Below are positions 32,021-43,297 of a stretch of 64,000 nt of DNA, piece after piece. Origin of the DNA: Marsupella aquatica. Its lineage: Eukaryota > Marchantiophyta. The notes under the pieces are model-generated. The model searched no databases. It had not been told where the DNA came from and worked only from the letters and a program-made list of their open reading frames with translations. Location of the stretch: contig OZ316896.1 in the NCBI GenBank assembly GCA_973895155.1, positions 7,316,001 to 7,380,000 of the forward strand, written 5' to 3'. The translations under genes were made by a program, and so were the position numbers. The first letter of the stretch is position 1; each line of letters opens with the position of its first letter.

Positions 32021-32818
32021 TCAATTCGCATTGTTCATTCTTCCACGACCTCGTCCTCTATAGTTTGAACTGTTTCCACCTCTTTGGGAGAAATTACCTC
32101 TCCCTCTCATTGTTCCTCGGCCACGGTATGAACCTCTCCCCCTCAATGTGTATCCATTCGTATTTGTCATATTTGTTTCTGCTGTCATATCCTGTGTAAC
32201 TAAGTTGGTTTCAGTTTTGGTTGGTACAGGAAGTGTTCCCGAAGGTCTCTCCTTTGCATTGTTCATAAGGAGGATGGAATTTTGCTCTGCTAAAAGCATA
32301 TGAGCAATGAGCATCGAGTATGTTATAAATGCCATGTTCCTGTACTGATTTGAAATCACCAAGTTAGTTGGGTGAAATGTGGCCAATGTCTTCTCGATTT
32401 GTTGTTTATCACTGATTGGTTCTCCACACATTTGGAGTTTATTTGAGATTCTAAACATCTCACTGTTGTATAAATCTATTGATTTGAAATCTTGTACTCG
32501 TAGAGTAACCCAAGCCTATAGAGCATTCGGCAGATTTATTGTAGTGATATGCTCGAATCTTGATTTCAATGCATCCCAGAGTAATCTAGGATTGTATACA
32601 GTCTTATACTGGCGTTTGAGAGGATCGACTAAGTGATGTTTCAGTAGTACCAAGGCTTGTGCCTTTGTGTATTGATCCACACCGACGTCTGTGTGTATGG
32701 CCTCTACAATTCGTTTTGCCGTGAGATGGACCTCCACATCTATATACCAATCATTGTAATTCTTGCCATCTATTTGCAAAGCTGGAAATAGAAGTTTTTC
32801 AATGGAGTTTGATGTCAT
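32021..32818 (-). pseudogene. Copia gag
   Basis: The frame 32818-32516 starts MTSNSIEKLLFPALQIDGKNYNDWYIDVEVHL, the usual copia gag opening (GxNYxxW). After a break it continues in 32458-32021, ending in an Arg-Gly-rich nucleic-acid-binding tail (repeated RGRG). A stop near 32516 breaks the frame. Confidence 0.9.
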
Positions 32819-33063
32819 TCTCAGTCAAGAATGTCTAATTGTTTTTCGAATGGATGTTTGGGCAGTGGTTCTCAATGTGTATCAAATTGATGTATGTTAT
32901 CAAATCTATTTTGTGAATCATCCCCATTATCATCCCTAAGGGTACAATGTTTTACTGAAGAAATAGCCTGCATACGTTGCCCAAATGTTGACAAATCTGT
33001 ATAACTGCCAAGTATAACTGCCTCTGACAGTGAACGACCCCTTAAAAAAAAATTTAAGAGCAC

Positions 33064-33079
33064 TCTTGTGCTGATAATG
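33064..33079 (-). promoter_or_regulatory. Candidate primer-binding site of the copia element
   Basis: Immediately after the 5' LTR the minus strand reads CATTATCAGCACAAGA. The TTATCAGCAC core is at the position of a tRNA-derived primer site; the tRNA is not assigned. Confidence 0.6.
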
Positions 33080-33216
33080 TGTTATAAACCAAATACACCA
33101 ATAATGATATGATCTTCTATTCCAAGGAGAGAATATATACATATGGTAACTCTGGTTGGAGTTAACCATGGGTTCTAACTATAGTTAGTATACCCAATCA
33201 TAGTTAGGGTATAACA
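33080..33216 (-). repeat. 5' LTR of the copia element (137 bp)
   Basis: Near-identical partner of 27579-27715; followed on the plus strand by target duplication GGAAA and then the continuation of LTR G. Confidence 0.95.
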
Positions 33217-33221
33217 GGAAA

Positions 33222-36200
33222 CACATTAGTATAGTAGCAAAAAGATGGAAAATATAAACAATTAAGGGTGGCTATGGAACCCAAGCCGAGGCCGGAAGTA
33301 AGAACGCCGGGGGAGGGAACACGATTAGGGTTAGGGCGCGCTAAGTGCTGGCGGCTATGGGTAACTAACGGGAAGGAAGACCAGTCAGGGAGGGGTAAGG
33401 ATCAATCGCAAGGAATGGTGGCTCATTTGCAAGCACGAACTAAGCAGAAGACTACGGGAGGCCAACTACTGTTCGCTGCTCAAGCAAGCACTTGGGGTGG
33501 AACCAGATACCGACAATCAACTCAAGAAGGGTATGAGCAACGTCAATCAAGCTGCTCATTTTTGGGGATGCCTGTTAAAACAGGCAACTGAGTACATTGG
33601 GACCTACGAGGACGAAGAATCGGAGAGAGCCGCTCAAGAATGGCAGGAGCTTGCTCGACTGTGGGAGCTGCAGAAGTTTACCTTCTTAGGAGGAGAACTC
33701 ATCATGGCTGAATTCCTATGGACGCCTACTACCAACGAACTCGACGATCTTTTGTTTTGTGAGAACAGAATAGTCGGCATCTGGGAAGCCATCAACCGCT
33801 GCAATGACATACATTGGGAGTTGAAGGGTAGCACGGAGGGGTGGACGAAGGCAACCGTGCTAGGAGAAACATCCACGGCAGCCGCTATGAAGAGGAAAGG
33901 GAACATCAATGAAGAGACCACCCCTGCAAAGAGAACAAGGTCGGCGGCACCAAGGAAGCCAGCCAAGCAAGGGAGCAGGAGGTAGGAAGAAGCCAAAGAA
34001 GAGGAGGTTGACCCCATCAATGTCGTTCCGACAAGAGAGGACACCTGGAAAGGCTGGGCGGCGACCCTCCCCGAGGAAGTGCAATTACACTTTGCACGTG
34101 AAGAGGATGCATGCTTTATGGCTATGTAGACTCAAAAGTACCAAGGCTTCATGGCCGGATCCAGCTTGGAAGCCTTTGTGAAGTTACCATGGCTGAAGCC
34201 GGAGGTGCCGGATTCAGACTTATTAGAATTTTTGGGATCCTGGGAGCCCGAGTCCAATTCCACAAGGGTGTATGGGAAGGATTTCTATCTCACTCCCCGA
34301 GTGATTGCCGAAGCATTTGGCTTGCCGATGGGCAATAAGACCAAAGTTGATACCAAGAACACCTTGCCCGACAAGGAGTTTCGGTCGTTCCTAGGGCCAT
34401 CAATGAAGAATGGCTTCTTCCGGAACACCTGCACCAACCCGCACATTGGGGAGATGATCAATTTCTTGCAGGTAACCATGCATTGCAACTTGCCAAGGCC
34501 AGAGATCGGCAAGGCACAGGTTTACCTGGGGAAGAGGCCAGACCCCAGTCGGGACTACAACGGATACCTCCTCACCCAATTGAAGAAAATCTTGAAGGAG
34601 GAATAGCAGGTGATCGGCAAGGGAAGCGTGACCCGACTTGGCTATCATATGCCGCTGTTGTGCCGGTATGCCCGAAGTCAGATATTTGCCCCGGTACTTC
34701 CCCTACAGGCAAGAGCACCAGAGGAGGTTCCAGAACAGAGGCCGGCAACAGAGAAACCAACCCAGCTCGACAGTCCTACAATCGAGCAGGTGTTTAGGCC
34801 GAGGAAGGAAGACTTGCTGATGCAGCAACCAGGCATGCAGAATTTGCTGAAATTGCTGGAGAAGGAAAGGAGAACGGCAATGGCAACGGCAACAGGACCG
34901 GTACAGAATACTGCTCTTGAAGTTGGCCTAAGTTCACTAGGGAAAACCCCTTTACCGGGGCCAAGGAGAGAAGGAGGCCGGAACACGAGCCGGGAGTCCG
35001 AATGTATGTAGGAGCCTCAAGTCCCGAAGCCGAGGAAAAGTAGCCTGAAGCTCCTGGTCGCAACAGGGAGAAGAAGAGATCAACCTGGAAGCCGGAGGAG
35101 GAACCAGGACCCGTGATCTGTGAGGCCGTGTTCACGGCAAAACCAGGAGAGCAGCGGGGGGAGCCGGTAGTCCAAGCCGTGGAGGAGGCGGTAGAAGGCT
35201 ACGACAATGATGACTCTGGCTACGGGTCGGACCATCATGTTCCAAGAGTAAGGACCTGTGGCAAGTTCATCCCCACTCTTCCAAGAGTAGTTTGAGGGGA
35301 CCCCACCCAACATAGCAGCCCCAAGTCTCCCCCACCAGATGTCGCTCCCCCGAGCTTTGACGACATAAAATAGACGGCACAAGAGTTTCAAGAGCGACTC
35401 AGGGAGGAAGAGAAGGCAGCCTTGGCTAGGGAGAAAGATTTGCTAGGGGGAGAATGGCCAGAGCACATCAAGCGGCTTGCAAAAAAACAAAGCAGCCCTC
35501 CAGCCACGATAGAAGAAATCCGCAAGGCGGCTTGGGAACAAAGGCCGCGATGGTTGATGCCGATGACTTCTACTCACTCCGCCTATGCTAAAGAAAGAGC
35601 CATGGAGTACGGGGAGATGTGTGGAGAACTTGCGCTCAACATCTTTGGGGAGGGGTTGGAGCAGGGACCCTTTTTCCAGAGGGAGATGTTGGAGAAGCGC
35701 CGATTAGAAGAAGCGGTTGCTTTGGAGAGAAGCAAGAAGGACGAGGTCATCCGTCGGCTTAGGGCAAGGGAAGTTGAGGTAGAAGACCTTAAGGCCGCCA
35801 AGAAAGCCCAAGATGAGCTGCAGATTAAGTGGCATGAGCTAAACATCATGCAAGGGCAATTGGATACCGCGCAATCTGATAATCAGATTATCAAGGATAA
35901 ACTAACTCGGACCCAAGGAGAGTTGGTCGATGCGATCAAGGAGAGGGATCCCTGACGGCCAGCTTCAAGGCCGACCTCCGTGAGAAAGACGACCAGCTCG
36001 ACCAAACTTATGCCAAGATGAATAAAATGGAGTCTAAGGTCGTAACGGAGCTCGGCAAGGAGCTAAGAGCCACCCAGGAGGAGAAGGCTACCTTAAAAAA
36101 GGAGCTAGAGGAAGCCCAGAGAGAGTTGGAGGAAGCCCAGAAGGAGCTGGAGGAGGCATGCAAGGACCTGGACAAATTGCAGGAGGAGTTGGAGGAAAGC

Positions 36201-37192
36201 ACGCGGAAGATGGAGAACTTACAGCGGCGAGCCGACAACCAAACGGAGCAGCTGAAGAAACAGGCCGCAATATTTAAGTGCTTGGCTTCCTCAGGTCCAA
36301 CTCCAATTGGGGCAACCAAGTTGCCAAGAGTAGTACTGGCCGAAGGACAAGCCAAGACACTCACACCGGTGCCGGAGGTAAGTGGCAAGGGGAAGGGACC
36401 AGCTGCCAAAACAGGGAAGAAGAAGAAGCGAAAACCTTGAGGGTCAAGGAGTAACATGGCTTCTCACGCCGTCGTGACCAAGGAGGTAAACCCAACATCA
36501 ACCTCAGGCAGGGTCACGGCAGAGGATCCACCTGTCCTACAAGGCGGGGATAGCAAGGGCAAAGTCGGAATGCTCAGTGATGAGGCCGGTGTACCGAATC
36601 CACCACTAGAGCACGTCGGGGAAGCCGTAGCCATATTGGAGGCCGTGGCCAATGCTAAGGCCAAAGCCAAGGGTGGACCCAGTCAAGCCGATGGAGAGTT
36701 GACTCGGTCCGGAGCAGGTAATCTGTCAGAGGATGGACCTACGGTAGTGGCTACGGAGGAAGTGTTGGGGGCGTCCATTGAGGATCAGCCACCACTACCA
36801 TGACGGTGGTGGAGGGCCACTCCTTTTAAGGAGGGCGGACGTGGAGGAAGGAGGCGTGAGTGGGAAAGGCGGGCTCAGATCTCCAAGTTTAGAATTAGGA
36901 TCAGGAGGCGGCCCTGACACTTAGCTTAGTGGGATTGCGGATCCACTGGTAAGAGCAACACTTGTGCTCCTGCCTCATTGTACATAGGTAGATTACGATC
37001 AGGTTAGATTAGGCTTACGCTGCAAGGAATTGGGCGGATCCATTGCCAGGATAAGTACTTGGGCAGCGGGGGGTTCAGCACCTTCTAGCTTCCTTAGCAA
37101 GTTTTTCGTGCACCAGCAGGGTTGGGATCAAGTAATTAAAGAAGCTCTCGGTTAGTTATGTTGTGACCCTTGTGTATATTCATGTTTCCTCA
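33222..37192 (+). repeat. Giant solo LTR G, main segment with ORF0
   Basis: Resumes LTR G after copia (CACATTAGTATAGTAGC...), matching the corresponding D and E sequence. Has a TATA-like AATATAAAC (33252-33260) and ORF0 (33533-36803), then a GC-rich tail parallel to E 3530-3200. Ends at the 9-bp target site GTTTCCTCA of the Mutator-like element. Confidence 0.88.
33533..36803 (+). pseudogene. ORF0_G: LTR-encoded PMD-like plus coiled-coil protein, decayed
   Basis: Same protein as ORF0_E, starting MSNVNQAAHFWGC. It stays in one frame from 33533 to 35011 but is interrupted by TAG codons at 33983, 34126, 34604 and 35009. Pieces at 35113-35295, 35422-35955, 36018-36440 and 36456-36803 follow. The domain-like segment LEFLGSWEPES ... 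AEAFGLPMGNKTKV lies at 34210-34345; the coiled coil runs 35590-36270. A deletion of roughly 200 bp near 35950 removes part of the coiled coil. Several stops are CAG/CAA to TAG/TAA type changes, as expected from cytosine deamination at methylated sites (inference). Confidence 0.78.
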
Positions 37193-37784
37193 GGGTCATT
37201 GTAGCGTGCGAGGAAACAGTAAAAAAATCCTCGCACTGGATCATTTTCTCCTTGGAATACCCAAAATTTGGCACGAAAACAACCTCGCTAGCATAAAGTG
37301 ACTCTCGCTAGCCTAAAAGGAACCTTCTATTCCACCTATTTATTTAACTCCCGTTGGGTTTAAAAAGACATCCCAACGATGCATTGGTACATATTACGTA
37401 TTCCCCAGACACAAACGATCGTCGACGGCACCATAATTCAATATATAATTCCAACGTACATCAGGCCAGCAAAGTCACTAGCCATAACTCTGCCCATCAT
37501 TCTCGCACAAAATACTCCATGCGGTCATGACCCACACGACAAGCACTCATTAGAAAGCACGGGTTTAAACGGTTGCAGCAACAGCACTACACCGGATCAT
37601 ATCACGATAGAATCCAACGTCCCCTTCCTCATGAGTGAAGCGTGAAACGCAAAACCGCCGTTGAGGATCTGAGGCTCCCAAAATGCACTATATGTCATTC
37701 GGACCTCTCGACTCATCTCCATTCCTAATAGTGTCCTCACTCTTTCGCGATCGTCTTCGCATCGCAGAGTAACTTCAATCGAGC
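37193..37784. other. Left subterminal region of the Mutator-like element
   Basis: Holds the left inverted repeat, two copies of CTCGCTAGC (37283-37292, 37303-37312) and AT-rich sequence. A minus-strand frame (37597-37881) has no recognised domain and is not called. Confidence 0.5.
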
Positions 37785-38625
37785 TTGTGTTGTCATATCC
37801 ACGGGCGAGGAGGGGATCTGGTGTTCTCGGGTGTGCCTCATTCTCGCAAAGTTTTTGTCGCACAAGGAGATGTAAGTTCAATACCGGGAGACCTCTTCAC
37901 ATCAAGTAGCATTATTGTTAATGAGAAAGTCTGGTTTTCCCAGTTCTATTTTCCTTCTCGTAGTTTTGCGCGTTTTGACTCGATGAGCTTGGATGTTTTG
38001 AAGGTGACTGTTTCTATTTGGTAAACACAAGTGAGAAAGTAATCTGATACACTGCAGCGTTTGATACAGACAGAAATGGCAAAGAACGATGACTCTTCCG
38101 CTCCAAAACCCAAATGGGTTCTGGAGGTCCGCCGCTACAACGCCAAAACTGACGGCCTAGTGGACTCGCCACCAAGCTCTCCTCCGGCAAGGAAGAGTGT
38201 ACCCCCTCCGCTCAAGACTGGATCATCATCCAGTCGGGTCCCGCCTGTTGTCTGTGCTTCAACTCAGTGTGACGCCGCCGGTACGGCGGTTAATGAGTGA
38301 TTCAGTCTAACTGCGCTCGGCACGCGCGTTAGGTGGGTCTTAGGCCGCTATTATTAGCATAACGACAGTATTTAGGTAATCATTAGGGGTAGGACATCAT
38401 TAGGCAATAAGGGGGACTTCAGGTTCGGGCTGGCGGCGGGTCGCTATTCGCACACCCGGGTTACGAGCGTGGAAGGGCCCCTCCCTTGGGTCCGTATAAC
38501 GAACTTAAGGAAGCGGCCACTGACGCACGCTGACTCAGACCGGCGGAGTGGCCGGTACACCACAAGCATGAGCGGTTTAGCCTATGGGCGTCGAGGAGAC
38601 GTCGGGGATCGACAAGCCCTCAAAG

Positions 38626-38634
38626 TATAAAAAG
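38626..38634 (+). promoter_or_regulatory. TATA box of LTR F
   Basis: TATAAAAAG in a GC-rich context, 550-570 bp before the first ATG of ORF0_F. If this is the LTR promoter, ORF0 lies in the R/U5 part of the LTR and would be at the 5' end of the genomic transcript. Confidence 0.65.
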
Positions 38635-39191
38635 GGAGCCAACCCTTTGTAGTGCACCAGTCCATCAGTCCGCGCGCCAGCTTTGACCCCAGCTCTCTTG
38701 TTCTCTCTAGGTCGCCACTACTATCTCCTCTGAGTGTCGCACACGATCCTCTCCAGTTCGGCCATTCGATTCTGGACGCAGTTCCTATCTACCGGAAGGC
38801 ACTTGGCCGATTCATTGAAACACGCCAACCCGCGCCGATACGAAATCGAACGCGAATACGAGAGAGCCATCCGCCTAGCAGGATGACACCACTACGTCCT
38901 TAACTTTGACTACCCGTCTCAGAGCGAGCTTTACCGACCAGCAGAGGTATCTGGGTACTTCTTCAACGGAGACAAATATATCGGGTTCTGGGAAGCATTG
39001 CTTCGGCTTCCGGACGAGGTCTTCAATATCCCGGGTACAATCGACCTGCAGCGACATCACTTCGACCACATCCCTGCCCGGGTTCGGCTGTCATTAACGG
39101 CGAGTCCAGTACCAACCGTTCGAGGGCGTCTACACTCGCTTCGGAGAACTTCTACCAGCACCTGCAGAGCTTCATGGGAACTCGGCCATCA

Positions 39192-41201
39192 ACCAACATG
39201 ACCAACTCAGCCGGGCCCGTACCCGTACCCTTGCCCATGCAGCCCCAGCCTCAACCTCAGGCTCAGCTTCAGCTTCAGCCTCAGCTGCAGCCTAGCCAAA
39301 CCCCACCACCTATCACCCAGCCAGCACAGGTACGCTCCGTCATCAACACTGTGGATCTTAGCAATGACGACGAGGCTACCCCACCCTTGACCAGGCGGCC
39401 CAGAGGAACAGGCGCTCGGGGGGCCGACACTATATCATCCCCACCCCCTACTCTGACCCCAGGAGCGGCCCCAACAGACAACATGGTGATCGTGGCCGCC
39501 CCGGGCCCGTTACCAACCGCAGTGGCACTCCCCAGGCCCGATCGGGAGGATGGGGAAGTATCACCTTCCCCGAGTCAGTCACGGGGAAAGAAGAGGAAGG
39601 AATCCGCCACTGCATCCGGGTTACCGTTGGCCACGGTAGCCGTAGCCAAGGTGACGATGCACCGCATGGGGGAAAACGTTCACAGCAACATCCTCCATCC
39701 CAAGCATGCAGTGTACCTGAAGACTCAGGGATTTGAGCACCTTACCTCCCTCCCCTGGAACACTTGCAGGTACTACGGGGAGGACATGACAGAATTCGTC
39801 AAGAATTATGATGACGTACGTCAACAGACTCGGCTGCGGGGAAGGAATATGTCCCTCACAGAAGAACGGCTCAAGATGATCTTCGGGTTACCCGAAGGTG
39901 ACCATCGAGTCGAATCACGGGCTCCCGGGGGCAAGGGGGCCAAGTACCAATCTTCAAATTTTCCCTCAGAGGGAGCAGTAGACAACGGGTTCGTGATGAG
40001 GACCTGTCTCATGCCCGAGATAGCGGAGCGGCTGGAGTTCCAAAGGTACGCTCTCCACATGATGGAACCCCGGGGGGAGATCTCCGCCGCCCAGGTTATC
40101 CAGGTCGAGAACTATCGACCTAGGAAATGGGCGTCGTACTTCGCTAAGAAATTCCATGAAAAGATGGAGAGGTGAAGGAAGACGCTGTACATTGGCGGGA
40201 AGGCGTATTTCACTAGCCACATCGAAATCATTCTGGAGTGGTACGCCCGGTTTGATCGACGAACCCTTCCCCGCATCAACGTTACAAAGCTGGTCCCAGC
40301 TAGGTGGGTTTTTCCGGCATTGGAGAGACGGCCCCAACCCGAGGCCCGAAGTCCAGTGGACACGCCAGCTTCACCCACCCCACCTCCACAAATAGCTGTA
40401 ATCGTAACCGAGGAGGCGCCGGAGGGGTTGGTCGTCGCAACCGATGCGACCCAACTAGCCGGGCTAAGTACAGAAGTTGGTACGGCAGAGGTCTTACCCG
40501 AACCCGGGTCTCCCAAGGACCCACCGGTGGCAATTTCGGAGAACCGGACATCGCTACAGGAGGACACTCCAGCCCCTTCCAACGTTATGTCCCCAGGGCT
40601 GGACGTCACTGCCCCGGCCCCTGCGCGTGTTGACGTCTGCCCGTGCCCAAATCCGGACAGGCACAACTTGGACCACCCGGAACTCTTCGTACAGGGTACG
40701 TTTCTGAACGGGCTTCTGGGAGATTTCTCTCATCAAATTGCCCGGGATACCGGGGAGTTCATGGCCCGGAAGGTAGCCTGTTTCTTCAATCAGGAGTTGG
40801 TTGCCACCGTAAAGGCAGGTCGGGCCCAGTCAGAGGCCCTTCAGAGGATAGAGCGGTACCGGGTGGAGTCCGTGTACCTAAAGAATGAAGTGGCGGCTCA
40901 AGAGGCTGAGCTTCTGCAACTACGACCCAAGGTTGCAGCCGCCGATGAGTTGTTAGCAAAGGCGTACGCTCTTACCGCCCTAGCCGAGAAGCAGGACCAG
41001 CTGGCGGCTAAACTGACGAGCGACGCCCAGCAGCTGGAGGAGGCATGTCAGGAGGCAGCAGAGGAGACGGACGCGGCGAGGCGAGAGAACGAATCTCTGC
41101 TGGACCAGGTCCAGCTCCTCAAAGCGGACAATGACAGGCTTCGAAGGCAGCGGGATGGCCGTTCCCATTCGGGCGGCTCTGGCAAGCGTGCCAGGCATTA
41201 G
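39192..41201 (+). pseudogene. ORF0_F: divergent PMD-like plus coiled-coil protein with one in-frame TGA
   Basis: A single frame of about 670 codons interrupted only by TGA at 40173-40175. Order: Pro/Gln-rich N-terminus (repeated PQPQ/LQLQ, 39235-39300); a folded domain at 39650-40175, where LTEERLKMIFGLPEG parallels the IAEVFGLPMG segment of ORF0_E; Pro/Thr-rich linker; coiled coil at 40840-41150 (VAAQEAELLQLRPKV...LLKADNDRLRRQRD); basic end GSGKRARH. Same architecture as ORF0_E/G with almost no residue identity outside the domain core. A possible upstream start at 39174 cannot be excluded. The AGG-TGA-AGG context suggests CGA to TGA. Confidence 0.72.
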
Positions 41202-42327
41202 CGGCGGAGTAGGAATAGATTAGGATTATGATTGGCTTAGTCAGGCTCTTGGGACAGGCACCTGCCTTAGGTACAGCAGCGCTGCCCTGCTGTCCAGCCT
41301 GCGTAGATTAGGATCTTCTAATAAGACACAGCCGTTTTCCGGCCTGACTGTCAGCTTAGTTAGGACCTTAGTCAGCGAATCTTCAGTGAGAGGACACCCC
41401 GTCCCTCGGCTCTTAGTATTTAGTGCACCCCTCGGTAGAGGCAGGGGGGTTTTTAGTTTCAGAGTCGGACATCCGCGGGATATGCGGGGAGTCCCGACCT
41501 CTGGGAATGACAGAGTACCAAGGGGAGGGGGTAGGACTAAGCTCGTCGGGCGAGTGCGGAGCCGGGCTCCGTTGTAGTGTGCACCCTCGGCCTTGAACCT
41601 GTTCATTCCAGGGCTGTCGGGTCAACTAAGTGTACGCATATGTTCCCTTTGTAGTAAAATCCTTTCCCATCATTTTCTTTCGTGTAGATCGAGATTGTAT
41701 GCATGTGTGCGCATATGTGTGTGGGTTTCTCGTATATGGGTGGCAGCGCCAGGCCGAACGCACTACCCGAGACGTGCATAGGGTGCAGCCTACGGGTAAG
41801 TGGTTGCGAGCACGGGTTGAGGACCTATATCATCGAATCCGGATCGAAGGCGGACAGCATGAAGGCTTAGAAGCCCTTAAGCCGGGGTCGATCCTGCTAT
41901 CAACTAAGGTACGTTCCGGCGGCGGAACACAAACCATACCTAGGAGGTGTCCGTATTTAGCAGTATGCACACTTAGCGCTAGTTTACGAGAATAAGGTGC
42001 ATTACGTGCTTCCCTTCCTGCCCGAACCCTCAGATTTACGAGGGATGTGCCCATCTAAGCTGAAGTCTGAGTTAAGGCCGAAGCCTACGACGTGACACTC
42101 AGCGACCTGCACCGCCAAAGGAAACAACTTCAAGCATTGTTTCCAGAGCACCAATGTCTTCTCGCACAAACCGGAAGAGAGAGGAAGAGGAGGAGGAGGA
42201 GGAGGAGGAGTCTTACTGGAGGGACATCAACATACACAACTACTGGACATCCGATATCCTAGCTTCCTCCGATTATGATACGGATTCGGACACAGATTCA
42301 GACGCCTACAAGGCAGCATCTCCATGA

Positions 42328-43297
42328 ATAGTACCCTAGACGACAATCACTCTACGTTGTGAACCCCTGTAGTTTTACAGTTAATCTCTGACAAGTCCGT
42401 GACCTTACAATGAAATGATCGGTAGGACACAAACATTTTGTCAGTTACAGATGTTTTGATAAAGATTGGACACATATCTGAATAAAGCTTCAAAAGTTTT
42501 TCCAATTTCATGAGTGCATACCTTGCTAGCAAGATCGCTAGTAAATATTGCCTACCGGTACTTGAGTGATTTCCGTTGTGGATGGCATGAAATCACTCCG
42601 TGTATGTTAAACTTTCACAAAAGTTTGGTCGAATTAAATCTTTATGTGTTGTTAATTGTTAGCGACATCACTAGTTAAAATAGGCAACATTTAGGACCCA
42701 CACTTATTATACAGAAGATCCTCACTAACATACCATCAACATTCTTATTACTCGGAAAGTGTCCATTGTTCAGGTTTTGAAACCTGGAATGCGACAAAAA
42801 CAGGTACTCTTAAACGTCCACCTTAACGGATAAAAGAGATGGACTCAACTATTGTGTAATGGAATCAAACTCCTTAGTTCACCAATAGTCAGAATTGGCT
42901 GTTTCACAAGATTGTCTCTCTCTAGATTAAGCGAAAACTTATTTAAGTACACCCAGAGGAGATGTTTACAAGACATGTAGGGTCTTCCTCGCGTGTGCCT
43001 CTTGTAGAAGTCATCACAAGAGCAACAAGGGAAGCAACACACTTGAACCCAATAGTTGTGTGCAATTCTAGAGTCACTCTCGTGAGTAGCGATGAAATAT
43101 TGCCATCCCCATCCGTTTCCTATGCAAATCTTGTCACTTCCAATGACTCTCATTTGTTCGACAGTTGCAGATCAAATGCGTTTAAGAAGCTTCGGGGTGT
43201 TCTGGAAACGTTGCCGAATGCCTTTCCCATTCCGAGTCTTCAATCGACGATTTGGATAAGCAATGTCAACCCTTTTGGGGAAGGCGTTCACATCAAT
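42328..43297. other. Spacer between acidic gene and transposase in the Mutator-like element
   Basis: About 970 bp, AT-rich, with GCTAGCAAGATCGCTAG (42525-42541) and a weaker GTTAGCGACATCACTAG (42657-42674). Frames on both strands (42845-43330) show no recognised domain; part may be the 3' untranslated region of either convergent gene. Confidence 0.5.

Larger units (their letters stand above)
27579..33216 (-). mobile_element. Ty1/copia retrotransposon (5638 bp) inserted in LTR G
   Basis: Two 137-bp LTRs (27579-27715, 33080-33216) begin and end with inverted TGTTATA. Perfect 5-bp target duplication GGAAA (27574-27578, 33217-33221). Internal coding order on the minus strand is gag, protease, integrase, RT, RNase H, the Ty1/copia order. 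The uninterrupted target sequence is present in the D LTR near 10265. All proteins are frameshifted or stopped although the LTRs differ at only one position. Confidence 0.97.
38268..42097 (+). repeat. Solo LTR F (3830 bp) carrying a divergent ORF0
   Basis: Starts TGTGACGCC and ends CGTGACA, with a perfect 5-bp duplication CTCAG (38263-38267, 42098-42102). Contains a TATA box, ORF0_F, and blocks shared with C (GGTAGAGGCAGGGGGG near 41432; TTCCGGCGGCGGAAC near 41909). As a solo LTR with intact duplication it is the clearest proof that ORF0 lies inside an LTR rather than between LTRs. Confidence 0.92.
37785..42327 (+). pseudogene. Acidic Ser/Pro-rich protein gene in the Mutator-like element, split by LTR F
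   Basis: Proposed exons: about 37785-38003 (upstream limit uncertain), then 38070-38267 after a 66-bp GT-AG intron. The frame continues at 42103-42327 once LTR F and one CTCAG are ignored, ending in a Glu-run and an Asp/Ser-rich tail (EEEEEEEEE; DTDSDTDSDAY) and TGA at 42325. An ATG at 38076 (MAKNDDSSAPKPKW) is the likely start if the first exon is not coding. No known domain. The Ser/Pro-rich and acidic composition suggests a disordered nuclear protein; the role in the element is unknown. Confidence 0.5.

Noticed and set aside
36008-36457. 149-codon minus-strand ORF
   Set aside because: Antisense shadow of the coiled coil of ORF0_G.
39174-41201. ORF0_F as an independent host gene of plant-mobile-domain type
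   Set aside because: It lies wholly inside a TG...CA segment with a perfect 5-bp duplication, so it moved with the LTR.
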